The notes under the pieces are model-generated. The model saw nothing but the letters and a program-made list of their open reading frames with translations, did not search any database and was not told where the DNA came from. Below, one piece after another: positions 53,480 through 64,000 of a stretch of 64,000 bases of DNA. Origin of the DNA: Ilyonectria destructans (Eukaryota; Ascomycota; Sordariomycetes; Hypocreales; Nectriaceae); contig JAHEWK010000019.1 of assembly GCA_020740775.1 (NCBI GenBank), positions 124,001-188,000 on the forward strand. Reading direction: 5' to 3'. Each line of letters opens with the position of its first letter. Position 1 is the stretch's first letter. A program made the position numbers and the translations under genes.

Positions 53480-53866
53480 AGGGTAGGGACGGGCTCGGTA
53501 GGGACAACTCACGTTGGTGAAAGTTAAGAGACCCTGTGACGACAAAACTGATCCACATCCGGCTCATAATCTCGGATAACTTGAAATATTTTGCCTCTTC
53601 TCTGGCTCCGAGGGGAAGGGGTCCGTATCCCAGCCAACGGCTTTGGTGTTGGCAAAGGTGAAAGGGATTTCCTGTAAATGAGTAGCGCCGAGAGTTGTGA
53701 CATCAAGGTTGGCGGGAGGAGTGTCGAAGAAGTAACTGTAGCTCGGTATGTGGTGGTCGGCCCATTTCTGATTGCTGAGTCGTCGGCCAGCAGAGAAGAG
53801 AGCGTCACCCAACCAGAGGCTTGTTTTGCCGTACTGGGCTCCTAGCCGAGGACCTGGATTCGACAA
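53480..53866 (-). pseudogene. Carboxylesterase (type B) C-terminal fragment
   Basis: The minus strand reads LWLGDALFSAGRRLSNQKWA, then PSYSYFFDTPPANLD, ATHLQEIPFTFANTKAVGWD and SEPEKRQ. This is the region around the catalytic histidine in type B carboxylesterases, although the usual H-E pair is present only as THLQEI. After EKRQ a one-base loss shifts the frame, and the reading continues in another phase as YFKLSEIMSRMWISFVVTGS. The nucleophile-bearing N-terminal two thirds are missing and nothing upstream resembles them. A truncated relic. Confidence 0.75.
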
Positions 53867-54321
53867 GACCGTTCCTAAACCTGCAGGAGAAGCCTCAAGT
53901 GCATTGCCTATTGCATCATACCACTACCACTGGTTGGGAATTTAATCTTTTGTCAAATGCACCAAAATCGCATCTAATTCGGCATGAGATATCCGGTCAC
54001 TCTGTGTCGAGGCTAGCTCTGCCAGATCTTATTGATCTCACGCGCCAAGAACGGAATTAGCCTTGTTAGATAGTCCAGGTCTATATTTAAGGCTGTTTGG
54101 CTTGAAAAGGATAAAGACAAAACTAGTATTGATATGACAATACCTAAGAACCTCTTTTACAGTAGAATGTAAATTGCCTTGCGCACCATAACAGACTATC
54201 GAAAATCTCATCCTCGTCTCAAATTAATGACCATCATTAACTTCGCAAAGAAGATTCTCTGACCTGGAGCGAATCTGATAATTCGATATTGTTAAGCAGT
54301 AAAAAGTTCGCACATCGAACA
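53867..54321. other. Intergenic, no gene seen
   Basis: One short plus-strand frame without features; otherwise the 3' flank of the alcohol dehydrogenase. Confidence 0.35.
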
Positions 54322-55676
54322 TCACATTGTAAGGTCCAATACAACTCTTCCAGATAACTTGCCAGCATGCATGTCCTCGAAGACTGTTGTCAGATCATCC
54401 ATCTTCTTAATTTCAACATGAGCCTTGACAATCCCTCTTGCAGCGAATCCAAGGACCTCAATTGCCTCGTTCTGGTTTCCCACTGCAGACCCCACGATCT
54501 TGTATTGCTGAGTCACGATGGTTGCAGGGTTCGCTCCAGCAATGGGCTTCAGGTCGCCCTCTGGCAACCCAACACAAACCAGCGTGCCGTTAAATCGCAA
54601 AAAGTTGACGGCTTGCGCGTAGGCTTTGTCCGACGCTGCACAGACTATAACGGCATGCGCACCGATGCTGTCGGCCAGGGACCTCACGTGGGCTGCAAGT
54701 TCGGCATCCCGAGGGAATTGGGCAATGTTGATGAAGTGTTCTGCACCAGAATCCTCGACTATTCCAGCTTTGCTTCCATGGTCAATGCCGATAACTCGCA
54801 TTCCTAGGGCTTTTGATCCTATCTGACACGCCAAGTGGCCGAGCCCGCCACCAGCTCCGACAATGACGACCCAGCTCCCGGGCTTTGCTTGGCTGCGGAG
54901 AAGAGCCGAGTACACCGTCACACCGGCGCAGAGAAGAGGTGCGGCAATGGCCGAGTCGAGCCCGTCAGGGATGGGAGTAACATATGCGGCAGGTCCGATG
55001 ACGTATTCTTGGAATGTTCCTGGGGTATAATAACCAGAGATCTTCTGGTTAAAGCAGACACCGTCTTGTCGGACAAGGCAAGGTTCTAACATGGAATCAA
55101 TGTCAGCGTGGCGATCTACTAAAACATGGGGCCTACGCGCTTCGAACGGAGGATATGATGCCTCGGGAGGGTCGAATAGTGCAATGAAATTCAGTGTAAA
55201 CATACCACATCGTCCGCATGCGCTAGAGACCCATTTGACGCCCACGCGATCTCCAATTTTGATTCCTATGGTTTCTGCTCCGGCCCCTAACTTGACGACA
55301 TGGCCGACGCCTTCATGACCGCCCACTTGACCCTCGGGTGTTGGAGCGGGAAGCACTCTCCACTGTTGGCAAATATTTAGCACGGGATTATAAGAGGCCC
55401 CGAGAATATGGCATAACCGCACTCACGCCATTTGTCATTATTGCATGGTCAGAGTGGCAGACTCCCGAATGTGTTCTGTGACCCGAGGGTTTCATGTTAA
55501 CGCAACTGGTTATCTTGGAAAGGGTGTTATTGGAAAATGGCGTACAGATTGATAAGAACTTCGCCAGGACCAGGCTTCGGCGTCTCTATTGTCACAATTT
55601 TTGTTGATATGGAACCCGGCTTGTCGTAGATGACAGCCTTGTGCTGTTTGGGCACGTGAGGGGTTTCTAACGACAT
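54322..55676 (-). CDS. Zinc-dependent alcohol dehydrogenase (medium-chain family)
   Basis: Predicted minus-strand join 55676-55546, 55475-55427, 55362-55206, 55085-54322, 366 residues with no interruption. The N-terminus MSLETPHVPKQHKAVIYDKP leads to PGPGEVLI and, across the first intron, GVCHSDH with the first catalytic zinc ligand; GGHEGVGHVVKLG supplies the histidine. The structural zinc lobe is CGRCEPCLVRQDGVC, its first half joined by the third intron. The coenzyme fold has GAGGGLGHLACQIG with a following acidic IGID, suggesting NAD. Introns of 70, 64 and 120 bases have GT and AG ends; each is supported by the motif it completes. Typical substrates are primary alcohols. The ADH could act on products of neighbouring enzymes, which is only inference. 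Without the introns, reading from 55422 would give a misleading N-terminus. Confidence 0.92.
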
Positions 55677-56377
55677 TGCGAGTTCTACAGAGTCAGGAGC
55701 TATAGTCGACGATTAGTCACGGCTTTGCGTCGGAAGTGATTACAAGACCTTAATGTATTGCAGTCGCAAAAGTGGTGAATGCTGAACAGAGGCGGGTGCG
55801 AGTGATGAATAACGGTGGGGTTTGGTGACAAAACAAAGCAAGAAATGACGTAAGGTTCAACGAACAGGTACTCGAGATCGGATAATTGAACAATTGAGAC
55901 ATACAAGACTGTTCAAAGCAAACCGGGCCAGTGGGAGGGTGACTGGTATTTGTGCTAGTCACCACATGATCCGGGAGCATCGCGTCACCGTTCCCGAACC
56001 CCGCATCATTATCGGCAACATGATCTGCTGAGATTATGTCACCTGCGAATTCCGAATCAAGATGGGCCGTGAATACTACACAACATTGGAGGAGTCCGGC
56101 TGATGCGCGAGCAGATGTGCCTAATCAGACAAGGGGGGCCAACAAGCCATGTTGCGGGGTGCATGAAACAAAGTGGGGAAATGACCGAGGCACGAAGAGA
56201 TATACGGATCTAGCGATTTATCCGCCATTCTCATTTTGGAGCCTTATGACACGGACTAAGTTGAGTCACGTTTGAAACGGCCGGAAGTTGTGTGTTCATA
56301 AAGAATCGCTGGGCTCGATGAGTATTGAGGTCTTTGCGCACCCTGCGAGCCGAGACTATTTCTGAGTACTCTACAAT
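55677..56377. promoter_or_regulatory. Divergent region between ADH and P450
   Basis: About 0.7 kb between the start of the ADH (minus) and the start of the P450 relic (plus). No operator could be named. The arrangement allows shared control. Confidence 0.4.
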
Positions 56378-58613
56378 ATGCGAGCTTCGGATTTGAATAC
56401 CAACCAGATATACTTGGGGCTGCTTATAGCTGCCGTGTTGCTGCTGATTGTCAAGTTGTCCCGAGTGGGTATGCGCCCCAAAGGCTACCCTCCAGGTATT
56501 TCCATCATATCTCCAGCCTGAGATAGCTTCATAACATGGCTTAATTAGGCCCTCCAACTCTCCCCATAATTGGCAACTTGCACCAATTCCCTCGCAAGGA
56601 CCTGCATTTGCAGTTCCAGAAATGGACTGAAGAATGTATGTAGACCGGTATGGCTGCAAATAGAAAGCTGATTACTCTGCAGACGGACCTGTTGTCTCCC
56701 TTCAATTGGGCACTCAAACCCTGATACTGCTCGGAACGGCTACAGCCGTTAGCGATCTCTTAGAGAAGAAAAGCAGCATATACTCTACACGGATGGATAT
56801 CATGTTCCGAGAATTTGGCAATGAATTGAACATTGCTTTCCGGCCGTGAGGCTACACTACGCAAAGCACTGCATAGAATCAACTAACCCTCGTTCCTTTT
56901 CAATAGATACGATGACGTATGGCGCCGACAACGGAAAATCTACCATGTACGATTGAATGCCAAGTTGGCCAACAATTATTTACCTTATCAAGTTGGTTCC
57001 ATAATGCATCTCGCGTCTAGCCTTGACTGATGTCCGTTAGAACTTTGAGACCTATCAGTTGCTACATGACTTCCTCGAAAGTCCACATGAATACCGTCAT
57101 CATCTAGAAAGATTCACAATAAGTATTGGATCAACAATCGCTTTCGGGAGGAGAATATCGTCTGCCGATGACCCAGTAGTGAAGGTGCTTCTAGATGTAA
57201 TAGCAACCATCAATTTCGGGGCTTGCAGCGCTTGGCTAATATACACGTCTAGTGGTTTCGGAATACGATCGATGCCGGAAGTTCTCTTCAAGTTGCTGAC
57301 TGGTGGCCTATCTTGCGGCCTCTGATTCGAGCTGTTCCGAGTGTCATCAATCCTATAAAAACCCAGCTGAATGCTCTACACAATGCAGAATCAGAACTTT
57401 GGCGGGGTCTTGTAGAACTAACACGGGAACATGTTAAAGATGGTCATTTCTATCCAAGTAGGTGTTCTGTAATCTATTCTCGTGCATATATTCTGACTTG
57501 TTCGCGGGCCTTTGTCGAGACATGGTTACACGATCAGATGCAAGCGAAAAGGACCAACTCACGGAAGAAGAGATTTGGTACAATTCAGGACACTCCTGGG
57601 CGGCGGCTACGTATGCTATATACAAGTCTTCTTAATGGTTTCCTGTTAACACTTGCTTAGAGACACGCAATCAAACACTCTGATTGGCTTTGTAAAGGTA
57701 CGTCAACTCAAATACTGAGAGACTATACATGTATAAGCTGACTCTATCTTAGGCCATGATTGTTCATCCAGAAATACAAGCCCGGGTCCGAAAAGAAGTA
57801 GATGAGATTGTTGGCACTAACAGACTCCCCGAGTGGTCTGATCGGGCCAAAATGCCGTATACGAGACGGGTACAGGAGGAGACACTGCGCTGTAAGGTTC
57901 ATACGAAAACACTGCTGTCCACTTCACTTGACTCATGTACTTAGGGGCACCCACCACGCTTACGGGAGGTCCCATGCCTCATGCAGTCAGCAAAGACGAT
58001 ATATACATGGGGTACAAGATCCCAGCTGGAGCTGGAGTGATGAATTGTGTAAGTCTTCTGACAAATAAGTTCCAGGGTCCTCTGACGAGTTTCGAAGGTT
58101 TGGACTATCAACAACGATGAGAATAGGTTTGCGAATCCTCGCGATTTCAACCCCTTGAGATATTCAGAGGAAGACTCGGCCGTGGAGGGATTTGCTGTTA
58201 CAACTAACTATGAAAAGCGACCTCACAACACTTTTGGGGCAGGGCGAAGAATATGTCCCGGCTCACATGTTGCTGAGCGCACACTGTTCATCACCATGTC
58301 CCGTCTCATCTGGGCTTTTGAGTTTCACCCGAAGAAGGATCAGTTTGGGATCCCAAAGCCCATTGGGAGAGATGATATGCTTCCTGGGTTGGTTGCAGGA
58401 CCGAAACCGTTTGAGTAAGTGCCTTGACTTAAGATCACTCAGTTCATAAGATTCTGACAAGCTACGAACAGGTGTGAGATCGTTCCTAGAAGTGTAGAGA
58501 AAGTGAGGATGATACGCAGTATGTACAAGGAGTCAACCAACAATCTCAATACAGAGGGAAATTACACTGAGCAGTTTTTCAAAGGGAATTGGACGGCGGC
58601 AGAGCTCAAGTAG
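56378..58613 (+). pseudogene. Cytochrome P450, frameshifted in the middle
   Basis: The start encodes a membrane anchor (IYLGLLIAAVLLLIVKL) and a proline-rich hinge completed across the first intron ([19 protein letters not shown]). Well-spliced exons follow (WRRQRKIYHVRLNA, NFETYQLLHDFLESP). The C-terminal third is also preserved: the ExxR helix EETLR, RWAPTTLTGGPMPHA, the heme loop FGAGRRICPG at about 58231-58260, and an end at 58613. Between 57230 and 57660 the frame changes at least twice: the reading passes to LQVADWWPILRPLI in a second phase, then SEKDQLTEEEIWYNSGHSW in a third, ending at a stop. The I-helix oxygen-activation motif cannot be read intact. The enzyme would have been an endoplasmic-reticulum monooxygenase of fungal secondary metabolism. 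Sequencing errors are possible but two or more are unlikely. Confidence 0.85.
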
Positions 58614-59657
58614 GTAGCATAATAGTGCAAATGAAAGGACCATAAAATCGCTGTCATGTTAAAGCGAGAGGATATTGCCTCTCATTTTCATAATAATTAC
58701 AAACAATTTCATGTTCACAGTGCCTCTAACCTATTACTTCACCCAGTAGTAAATATGGGCATGTATTCATAAGTTCAAAGACTGGGATTTCATTGTGTTA
58801 TGTTGTTCGAGTCATGAACTCATAAGAATTGTTGTGTACAACGGTCATGGGTGGTGGCCTATCACTAACCACTCAGTTTGATGTCAGTATCGAAGTGCAA
58901 AAACCGGATATTATCTAGAAGTGTAAGGAAAAGCAGTGTTTTTCTCACGATAAATGGAATCTTTATACATAGATGCACACAGATCTATCCACCAGAATCG
59001 TTATGCCATCCTCGCAACGCGTAAATAATATATCATCGAATTGTGCCAGAAATTTGCTCCGGCTGTTCTTTGTATGACTGAAATTAGGACACTTAAAATA
59101 TCTGGAAACATAATCATATTAGGTGAAGACCAAACGAGACATTGTAGATTGTAAAAACGACACTGTCCAAGCTGGGAAAGGCAGCGGACTCCACACTAGA
59201 ACTGTCGGATTTACCGATTCCACTAGAAGGTCATAAAAGGAGGATCCTCGGTTATTATTCTAAGTAGGCGTAACAGACTAGAGATTTGACAAGAACCCGT
59301 GGCACGTGGTCTTGAAGCATTTCTGCGGGCTTCGGCCTTTATTTTCCGCGACGACGTATGGTGACTGTTTAAACAATTGGTAACCCATAACACGTAAAGC
59401 GTCCGGTAGGAAGTACTAATTATGTCTAAGCAGTATTTCTGGTAACCAAATGTTTCTTATATTAATAATCATGTCACTTCATAACATGTGGCAGTGAGCC
59501 CGCTTGCTCGCCTTTTGGAGAAATACCACTATAACCAGGCTTCCTCAGCTAGACCTCTTTTCTCATATTATTATCACAGACTAAGAGTCCTCGTCTTCAT
59601 CTAATCTCTGACAGTTCACACCATTGAAACCTACATATCCAATCAAAACCACCAGCC
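58614..59657. other. Intergenic, no gene seen
   Basis: About 1 kb of mildly AT-rich sequence without open frames of note. The right end should hold the promoter of the transesterase-like gene; a CT-rich leader precedes the ATG. Confidence 0.45.
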
Positions 59658-61142
59658 ATGACCGAATTGACAAAGCTGCTGGATGAGAGCACTGCTCCTG
59701 ATAGCCCAAACTTTGTTACACCTTCGATAGTAGGGACTGTCGTAGGTCTGGGTGGTACGCTGATGCCGAATTCTTCTCAAGTATAACTCTTTGTCCGGTC
59801 ATGATTGAATAACCATTTCCCACAGGAAAAGTACTTTGGGAACATGCCAGCGGTGTTGGTCATCACGAGGATGAAGCCGCGACCATCAACACGGTCTTCT
59901 GGTTAGCGTCTCAGTCCAAGTTGATGTGCACTGTTGCCAGCCTTCAGGTCGTTGAGAAGGGTTTGATTAGGTTGGATGATGACGTAGCCCCGTATCTTCC
60001 TGACCTTGCCGCATTGGAGGTCTTGGATGGGGGTGAGGATGCGAATGGCGTTCCAACAACCAAACCACGACAAAATAAGATTACCCTCCGGTAAGAAGCG
60101 CAGCATTACTAGATTGATTTAACAGTAAAGCTAATGCAATGATGAGACTTCTCCTGTCCCATCAAAGTGGTGTTGGGTATGATTCCATGCCGTTCAATGT
60201 TGCCAAGTGGGCGCAGATGAAAGGAATTGAGCACACGACGCTCGATTCAACTCAAGTAAGTACTGACGGTAGTGCTAGACGGTATTAATGCAGCTGACTG
60301 TACCAAGGGATCCATGAAGGCCTGTCCTTTGGCATTTGAGCCTGGTACTGACTGGTCGTATGGTGCAGGAATTGACTGGGCGGGTGAACTGGTAGGATAA
60401 ATATGGCGACCTCAGAAACACTGCAAGCTTGCTTACCAATGCCTCGAGTAGGTTGCACGACTTAATAAAACCACGCTCGGCGAGTCTTACAATACTAATA
60501 TCTGGGGTCCCCTGGGCATGAAGAATACCACATTTCACCCTTCGCAGTTTGAGAGCAGCATTGTGATGCCATGTCTCCGCGGCGACGACGGAAAGGTCGT
60601 CGCCACGCCGCTGCCGGTTCCCATCAAGCCAGTCAAGGAGACTGCCGGCCACGGAGTTTGGGGCACCGCGAAAGATTACGCCAAACTTCTTGGAGCTCTG
60701 CTTACTGGTGGAGGGCCACTTCTCAGCCAGAAGTCGGTCGATGAGATCTTCACCTTTCAGACACCCGATACGAAGGCGATTACCGAAATGGTCCACGGGC
60801 CGTTCAAGCCAGCACTGGGTCCTTCAATCCCTCTGGACCAAGAAGTTCACCACGGACTAGCCGGGCTGATCAGCTTGGCCGATTACCCGGGCCGTCGCAA
60901 GAAGGGCACGCTTCAGTGGTCAGGAATGCCGAACCTCATCTGGGTAATACGCGCCCTCCACCATCCTAGTTGATTTGCGAGGATTCACTAACCAGTTCAA
61001 TTGCATGACACAGTGGATTGATCGCAAGGCGGGCATTGCAGCCACTGCCTTCCAGCAATTGATGCCTGTCGGTGATCCGGAAGCTGCGAGGTTCAACATT
61101 AAATTTGAGGAAGCTGTCTACAAGGCCTTCGGCAAGAACTAG
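59658..61142 (+). CDS. Beta-lactamase-fold transesterase/esterase (LovD/EstB-like)
   Basis: Predicted join 59658-59754, 59826-60090, 60147-60255, 60308-60391, 60452-60943, 61014-61142, 391 residues. The serine-lysine pair of the class C beta-lactamase superfamily is S61-Q-S-K64 (FWLASQSKL). The second motif tyrosine is Y175 in WSYGAGIDW, and a GHGVWGTAKDYAKLL segment stands at the usual C-terminal site. LLSHQSGVGYD before it is also typical. Fungal members are acyltransferases or esterases of polyketide pathways (for example LovD) or stand-alone esterases. The third intron (60256-60307, ending AAG) was chosen because only this acceptor restores the frame into PLAFEPG. No signal peptide, so cytosolic. 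Between a P450 relic and a flavin monooxygenase it fits a biosynthetic cluster, though its acyl substrate is unknown. Confidence 0.88.
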
Positions 61143-61918
61143 GAGCATACAGTCCAGCCGATCATTCAATAGCTATTCAGTAGGCATAACCAGCATACTA
61201 CGACAGAATCCGTAGAATTTAGCAACATTAGATGCAAGTTTAAGAAACGTGAATATCCACCACCACTGGGGTGCCATGATTGACCTAAAGTTCACTGCTA
61301 TACCGTAGCTCTTCATCTTAAAAAAAAATTTAGGCAAAGGCTTCTAAAATCGATCCAATAGTAAACTCAGTACTGAACATGCACCTGGTATTAGGAGTGA
61401 TGGTGGTTGAGGTATAGATGCCATCAGGCTAGACGTGTTTGTGTCAAGACCCAGCTCCCAGCAAAACATTGAGTTATCTTTTTACTAAAGGCCCAGCCGA
61501 AACAAGCCTAATATACTCTTTAGTTATGCTTGTTGACCATAGATTTTAATTGATGGCAAGCGATAGCCGAGCTTTTCCGTTATTCAGTGCTTGTCATACA
61601 CCCCTCTCCACATTCCCCGATTCCGGTTCACCGAGCACAGCCAAGTAATAATTGTCAGGATTATGTTATTCACTCTCGTACCTCGAGATTTGGCAGTAGT
61701 CATCGTGGAGCCACACCCATGCAGCAGGTTTCTGATCGTGACAAAGCTAATGCTGGGAAGCAATCTTGTCACACCAAAGGGCTCTCAGCTATTTAATTAC
61801 TTCGACACACGAAAGTATTCAAACCCAAATAAGTCTTTCATCGTAACATTGCCGGAAAGTCCCGGTATTTCAAATCACTACTTTCCACTCTTGTGACGGC
61901 TGTCCCGCGTTGCTCAAG
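61143..61918. other. Intergenic, no gene seen
   Basis: About 0.8 kb. Overlapping frames at 61584-61896 on both strands show no features. The right end is the promoter side of the monooxygenase, and an upstream exon of that gene could lie here. Confidence 0.4.
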
Positions 61919-64000
61919 ATGTACGCCTTTAAGAAGCAGATGGGAGGGGGGAAGTTCTTCGATCTCGTGCATGAGGCCGACTTCCCCACAAGACCAATTG
62001 ATAGAAACCGTCCCATGAAGATTATCGTAATTGGTGCGGGAATGTCTGGGATTATAGCTGGAATTTTCTTTCCTAGAGCTATTGAGAATCTAGAGCTGGC
62101 CATTTACGAGAAAAACGCAGATATTGGCGGCACGTGGTTTGAAAACGTGTAAGAATCTGTTCAAACCCATTTTGATATGGATTTATTTGGAAAGAGCCTA
62201 ACCATGCAATCATAGATATCCAGGAATCGCTTGCGACATCCCTTCTCACGCATACTCGTTCACTTTCGAAGGAAACCCAGAGTGGAGCAGTTACTACGCC
62301 TCTGGTGCCGAGATTGAGGGATACTTGAGGCGAATTACGAATAAGTATGATGCCTACAAGTATATGAAGTTCAAGCATATGGCCCGCAAAGCAGAGTGGA
62401 ATGATGAAGAGGGCAAGTGGTATGTGGAGTTTGAAAACCTGGACACCGGGGAGGTATGTCTATCCACAAACCTTTTGTTCCTGCATGCGAAAAAACTTCA
62501 CAATTGGATCTAATTCACATCCAGACCGTTTCTGACACGGCTGACGTTCTCTGCTCTGCTGTGGGCATTCTCAATCAGTGGAAGTGGCCCAGCATTCCCA
62601 ATTTGCTCGACTTCAAGGGGAAGCTGGCGCACTCGGCTGATTATGACCCGACATACGACTATGCCGGCAGGCGAATTGCGCTGATTGGCGGTGGTTCCAG
62701 TGGTATTCAGATCTTGCCACAAATTCAGAAGAAGGCTTCCCACGTGGACCATTATATGAAAGGCCGAACCTGGATCCCCCCAGCTGGTATTGGCGGCGAG
62801 GGGCTGATTCGCAGAGGGGGAGACCGTAAGACTAATATTTCCTCTTGCATACACACAATTGAGAGCTGACATTATTATAGCTGTTACCCCAGTCGAAGAC
62901 TTGGCTCGATTCAGGAAGAACCCCGAAGAATACATCGCTTATCGGCGTACTATCGAGAACATTCTCCACCGTCCTGTGGAAGCGCTCTATCAAAACACAC
63001 AAGGAACTGAAAAATTTATGGCAATGTGCCAAGCTCATATGAAAGCCAAGTTGGCTAAGAAGCCAGAGATCTATGACCAACTTGTTCCCAGTTTTCCTCC
63101 TGGTTGTAGACGGCTAACACCCGGCCCCGGAGTATGTTTCATTGGACAACTTTCTTCCTGTCCCTGACTAATGCAATATCCTAGTATTTGGAGGCTCTTG
63201 TTGAGGACAACGTCGATTTCATATCCACTGGCATTAAGAAGGTTCACCCCACGGGCATAGAGACCTACGACGGAAAATTCCGCGAAGTCGATATGATCAT
63301 CTGCGCTACTGGGTTTGACGGGTGAGTATGCTTTATGAACATGGCACTAGACGGTTTACTAATTATTTGAATAAAGAGTTTACAAGCAGCACTTCCCGGT
63401 CATTGGAAAGAACAGCGTCAATCTGCAGGACGTGTTTGCAGAACTGCCGGAAGCGTATATATCCATGGCCCCACGCGACATGCCCAACTACTACTGCTTC
63501 CTTGGTCCCAACGGGGGACCAGGTCTAGGTTCAGCTGTTCCATTCTTGGAAAATGAGGCCAAATACATGATCAAAGTGATTCAGAAGATTCAGCAACAGT
63601 GGATCAAGAGTATGGTACCAAAGTAAGTTTGCTTGCTCCTTCTTAACCAAAATAACTGGATCATTAACTGCCTACCACTAGACCAAAACTTGTCAAAGCC
63701 TTCGGTCAGTATGCAGACCGATATTTTAAACCCACTGTTTTCGCTGCGCAATGCAATGCTTGGTGGAGACACAAGGAAAGTGATACGGGGCGACTGCTGG
63801 CGATTTGGCCGGGGTCTCAGCTCCATGGGTCCTACGTATTCGAGAATCCTCGGTGGGAAGATTACATTTACGAGCTCCGCCCTGAGCTAAATGACAATCC
63901 TTTAGATTGGTTTGGCAACGGTCTGACGCAGGGGCAGATCGACGGTGATGATATGACATCTTATCTGGATAGCTCTTACGTCCCCGTCGAGAACCCTATT
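61919..64000 (+). CDS. Flavin monooxygenase, Baeyer-Villiger type (3' end beyond window)
   Basis: Predicted exons 61919-62148, 62216-62453, 62525-62825, 62881-63131, 63185-63321, 63377-63622, 63682 to beyond 64000. The FAD-binding loop GAGMSG is preceded by KIIVIG and followed by EKNADIGGTWFENVYPGIAC, the classical class B flavoprotein monooxygenase arrangement. The NADPH-binding loop GGGSSGIQILPQI comes mid-protein, and ICATGFDG and GPNGGPGLGS near the end. The long C-terminal region with HGSYVFENPRWEDY matches fungal Baeyer-Villiger monooxygenases that turn ketones into esters or lactones. All seven exons splice cleanly without a stop up to 64000, so the gene looks intact. The start at 61919 is the first ATG before the fold; an extra upstream exon cannot be excluded. 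With the adjoining esterase and P450 it suggests an oxidative tailoring cluster. Confidence 0.88.

Overview
The window is genomic DNA of a filamentous ascomycete (Pezizomycotina). The signs are genes split by short introns of about 50-70 bases with GT..AG ends and CTAAC-like branch sites, two Zn2Cys6 regulators with fungal middle domains, oxidoreductase and esterase families typical of fungal accessory metabolism, and long AT-rich blocks whose stop codons and substitutions look like repeat-induced point mutation (RIP, C to T and G to A). The mixture of intact metabolic genes, dead genes and nested retrotransposons suggests an accessory or subtelomere-like compartment. A galactose oxidase relic resembles the Fusarium enzyme, but I do not name a species.

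Left part, 1-11.6 kb. A decayed aldo-keto reductase copy (110-1310), an AT-rich LTR remnant, an NAD(P)-binding Rossmann protein (3139-3907), a small hypothetical gene, a possible LINE relic carrying a short TTAGGG tract, then a divergent pair: an HSL-family alpha/beta hydrolase (7161-8087, minus) and a Zn2Cys6 transcription factor (9002-11323, plus).

Repeat block, 11.6-28.4 kb. A RIP-mutated Ty3/gypsy element lies on the minus strand, about 13.6-19.85 kb; its gag zinc knuckle, protease, reverse transcriptase and RNase H can still be read. A second LTR element interrupts it and itself holds a clean solo LTR with an AAAAT target duplication. Further right are unrecognised coding relics, a cryptic minus-strand pseudogene at 22.85-23.68 kb, another solo LTR with a GAATA duplication, and several short tandem and inverted repeats.

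Gene island, 28.6-41.8 kb. A secreted tannase/feruloyl-esterase family enzyme, an intact aldo-keto reductase with 11 introns (a relative of the relic at the left end), a second Zn2Cys6 factor, an NADH-cytochrome b5 reductase and a short-chain dehydrogenase. These look functional.

Relic belt, 42-58.6 kb. A subtilisin-like protease fragment, another copy of the RIP-mutated LTR, a zinc-dehydrogenase fragment joined to an NmrA-like pseudogene full of RIP-type stops, a galactose oxidase destroyed by several lesions including a solo LTR with a GCATC duplication, a carboxylesterase tail fragment, an intact zinc alcohol dehydrogenase (54322-55676) and a cytochrome P450 with frameshifts.

Right end, 59.6-64 kb. 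A beta-lactamase-fold transesterase/esterase and a flavin monooxygenase of the Baeyer-Villiger type (open at the window end). With the P450 and the alcohol dehydrogenase these look like the edge of a secondary-metabolite or degradation cluster; its core enzyme, if any, would lie beyond 64 kb.
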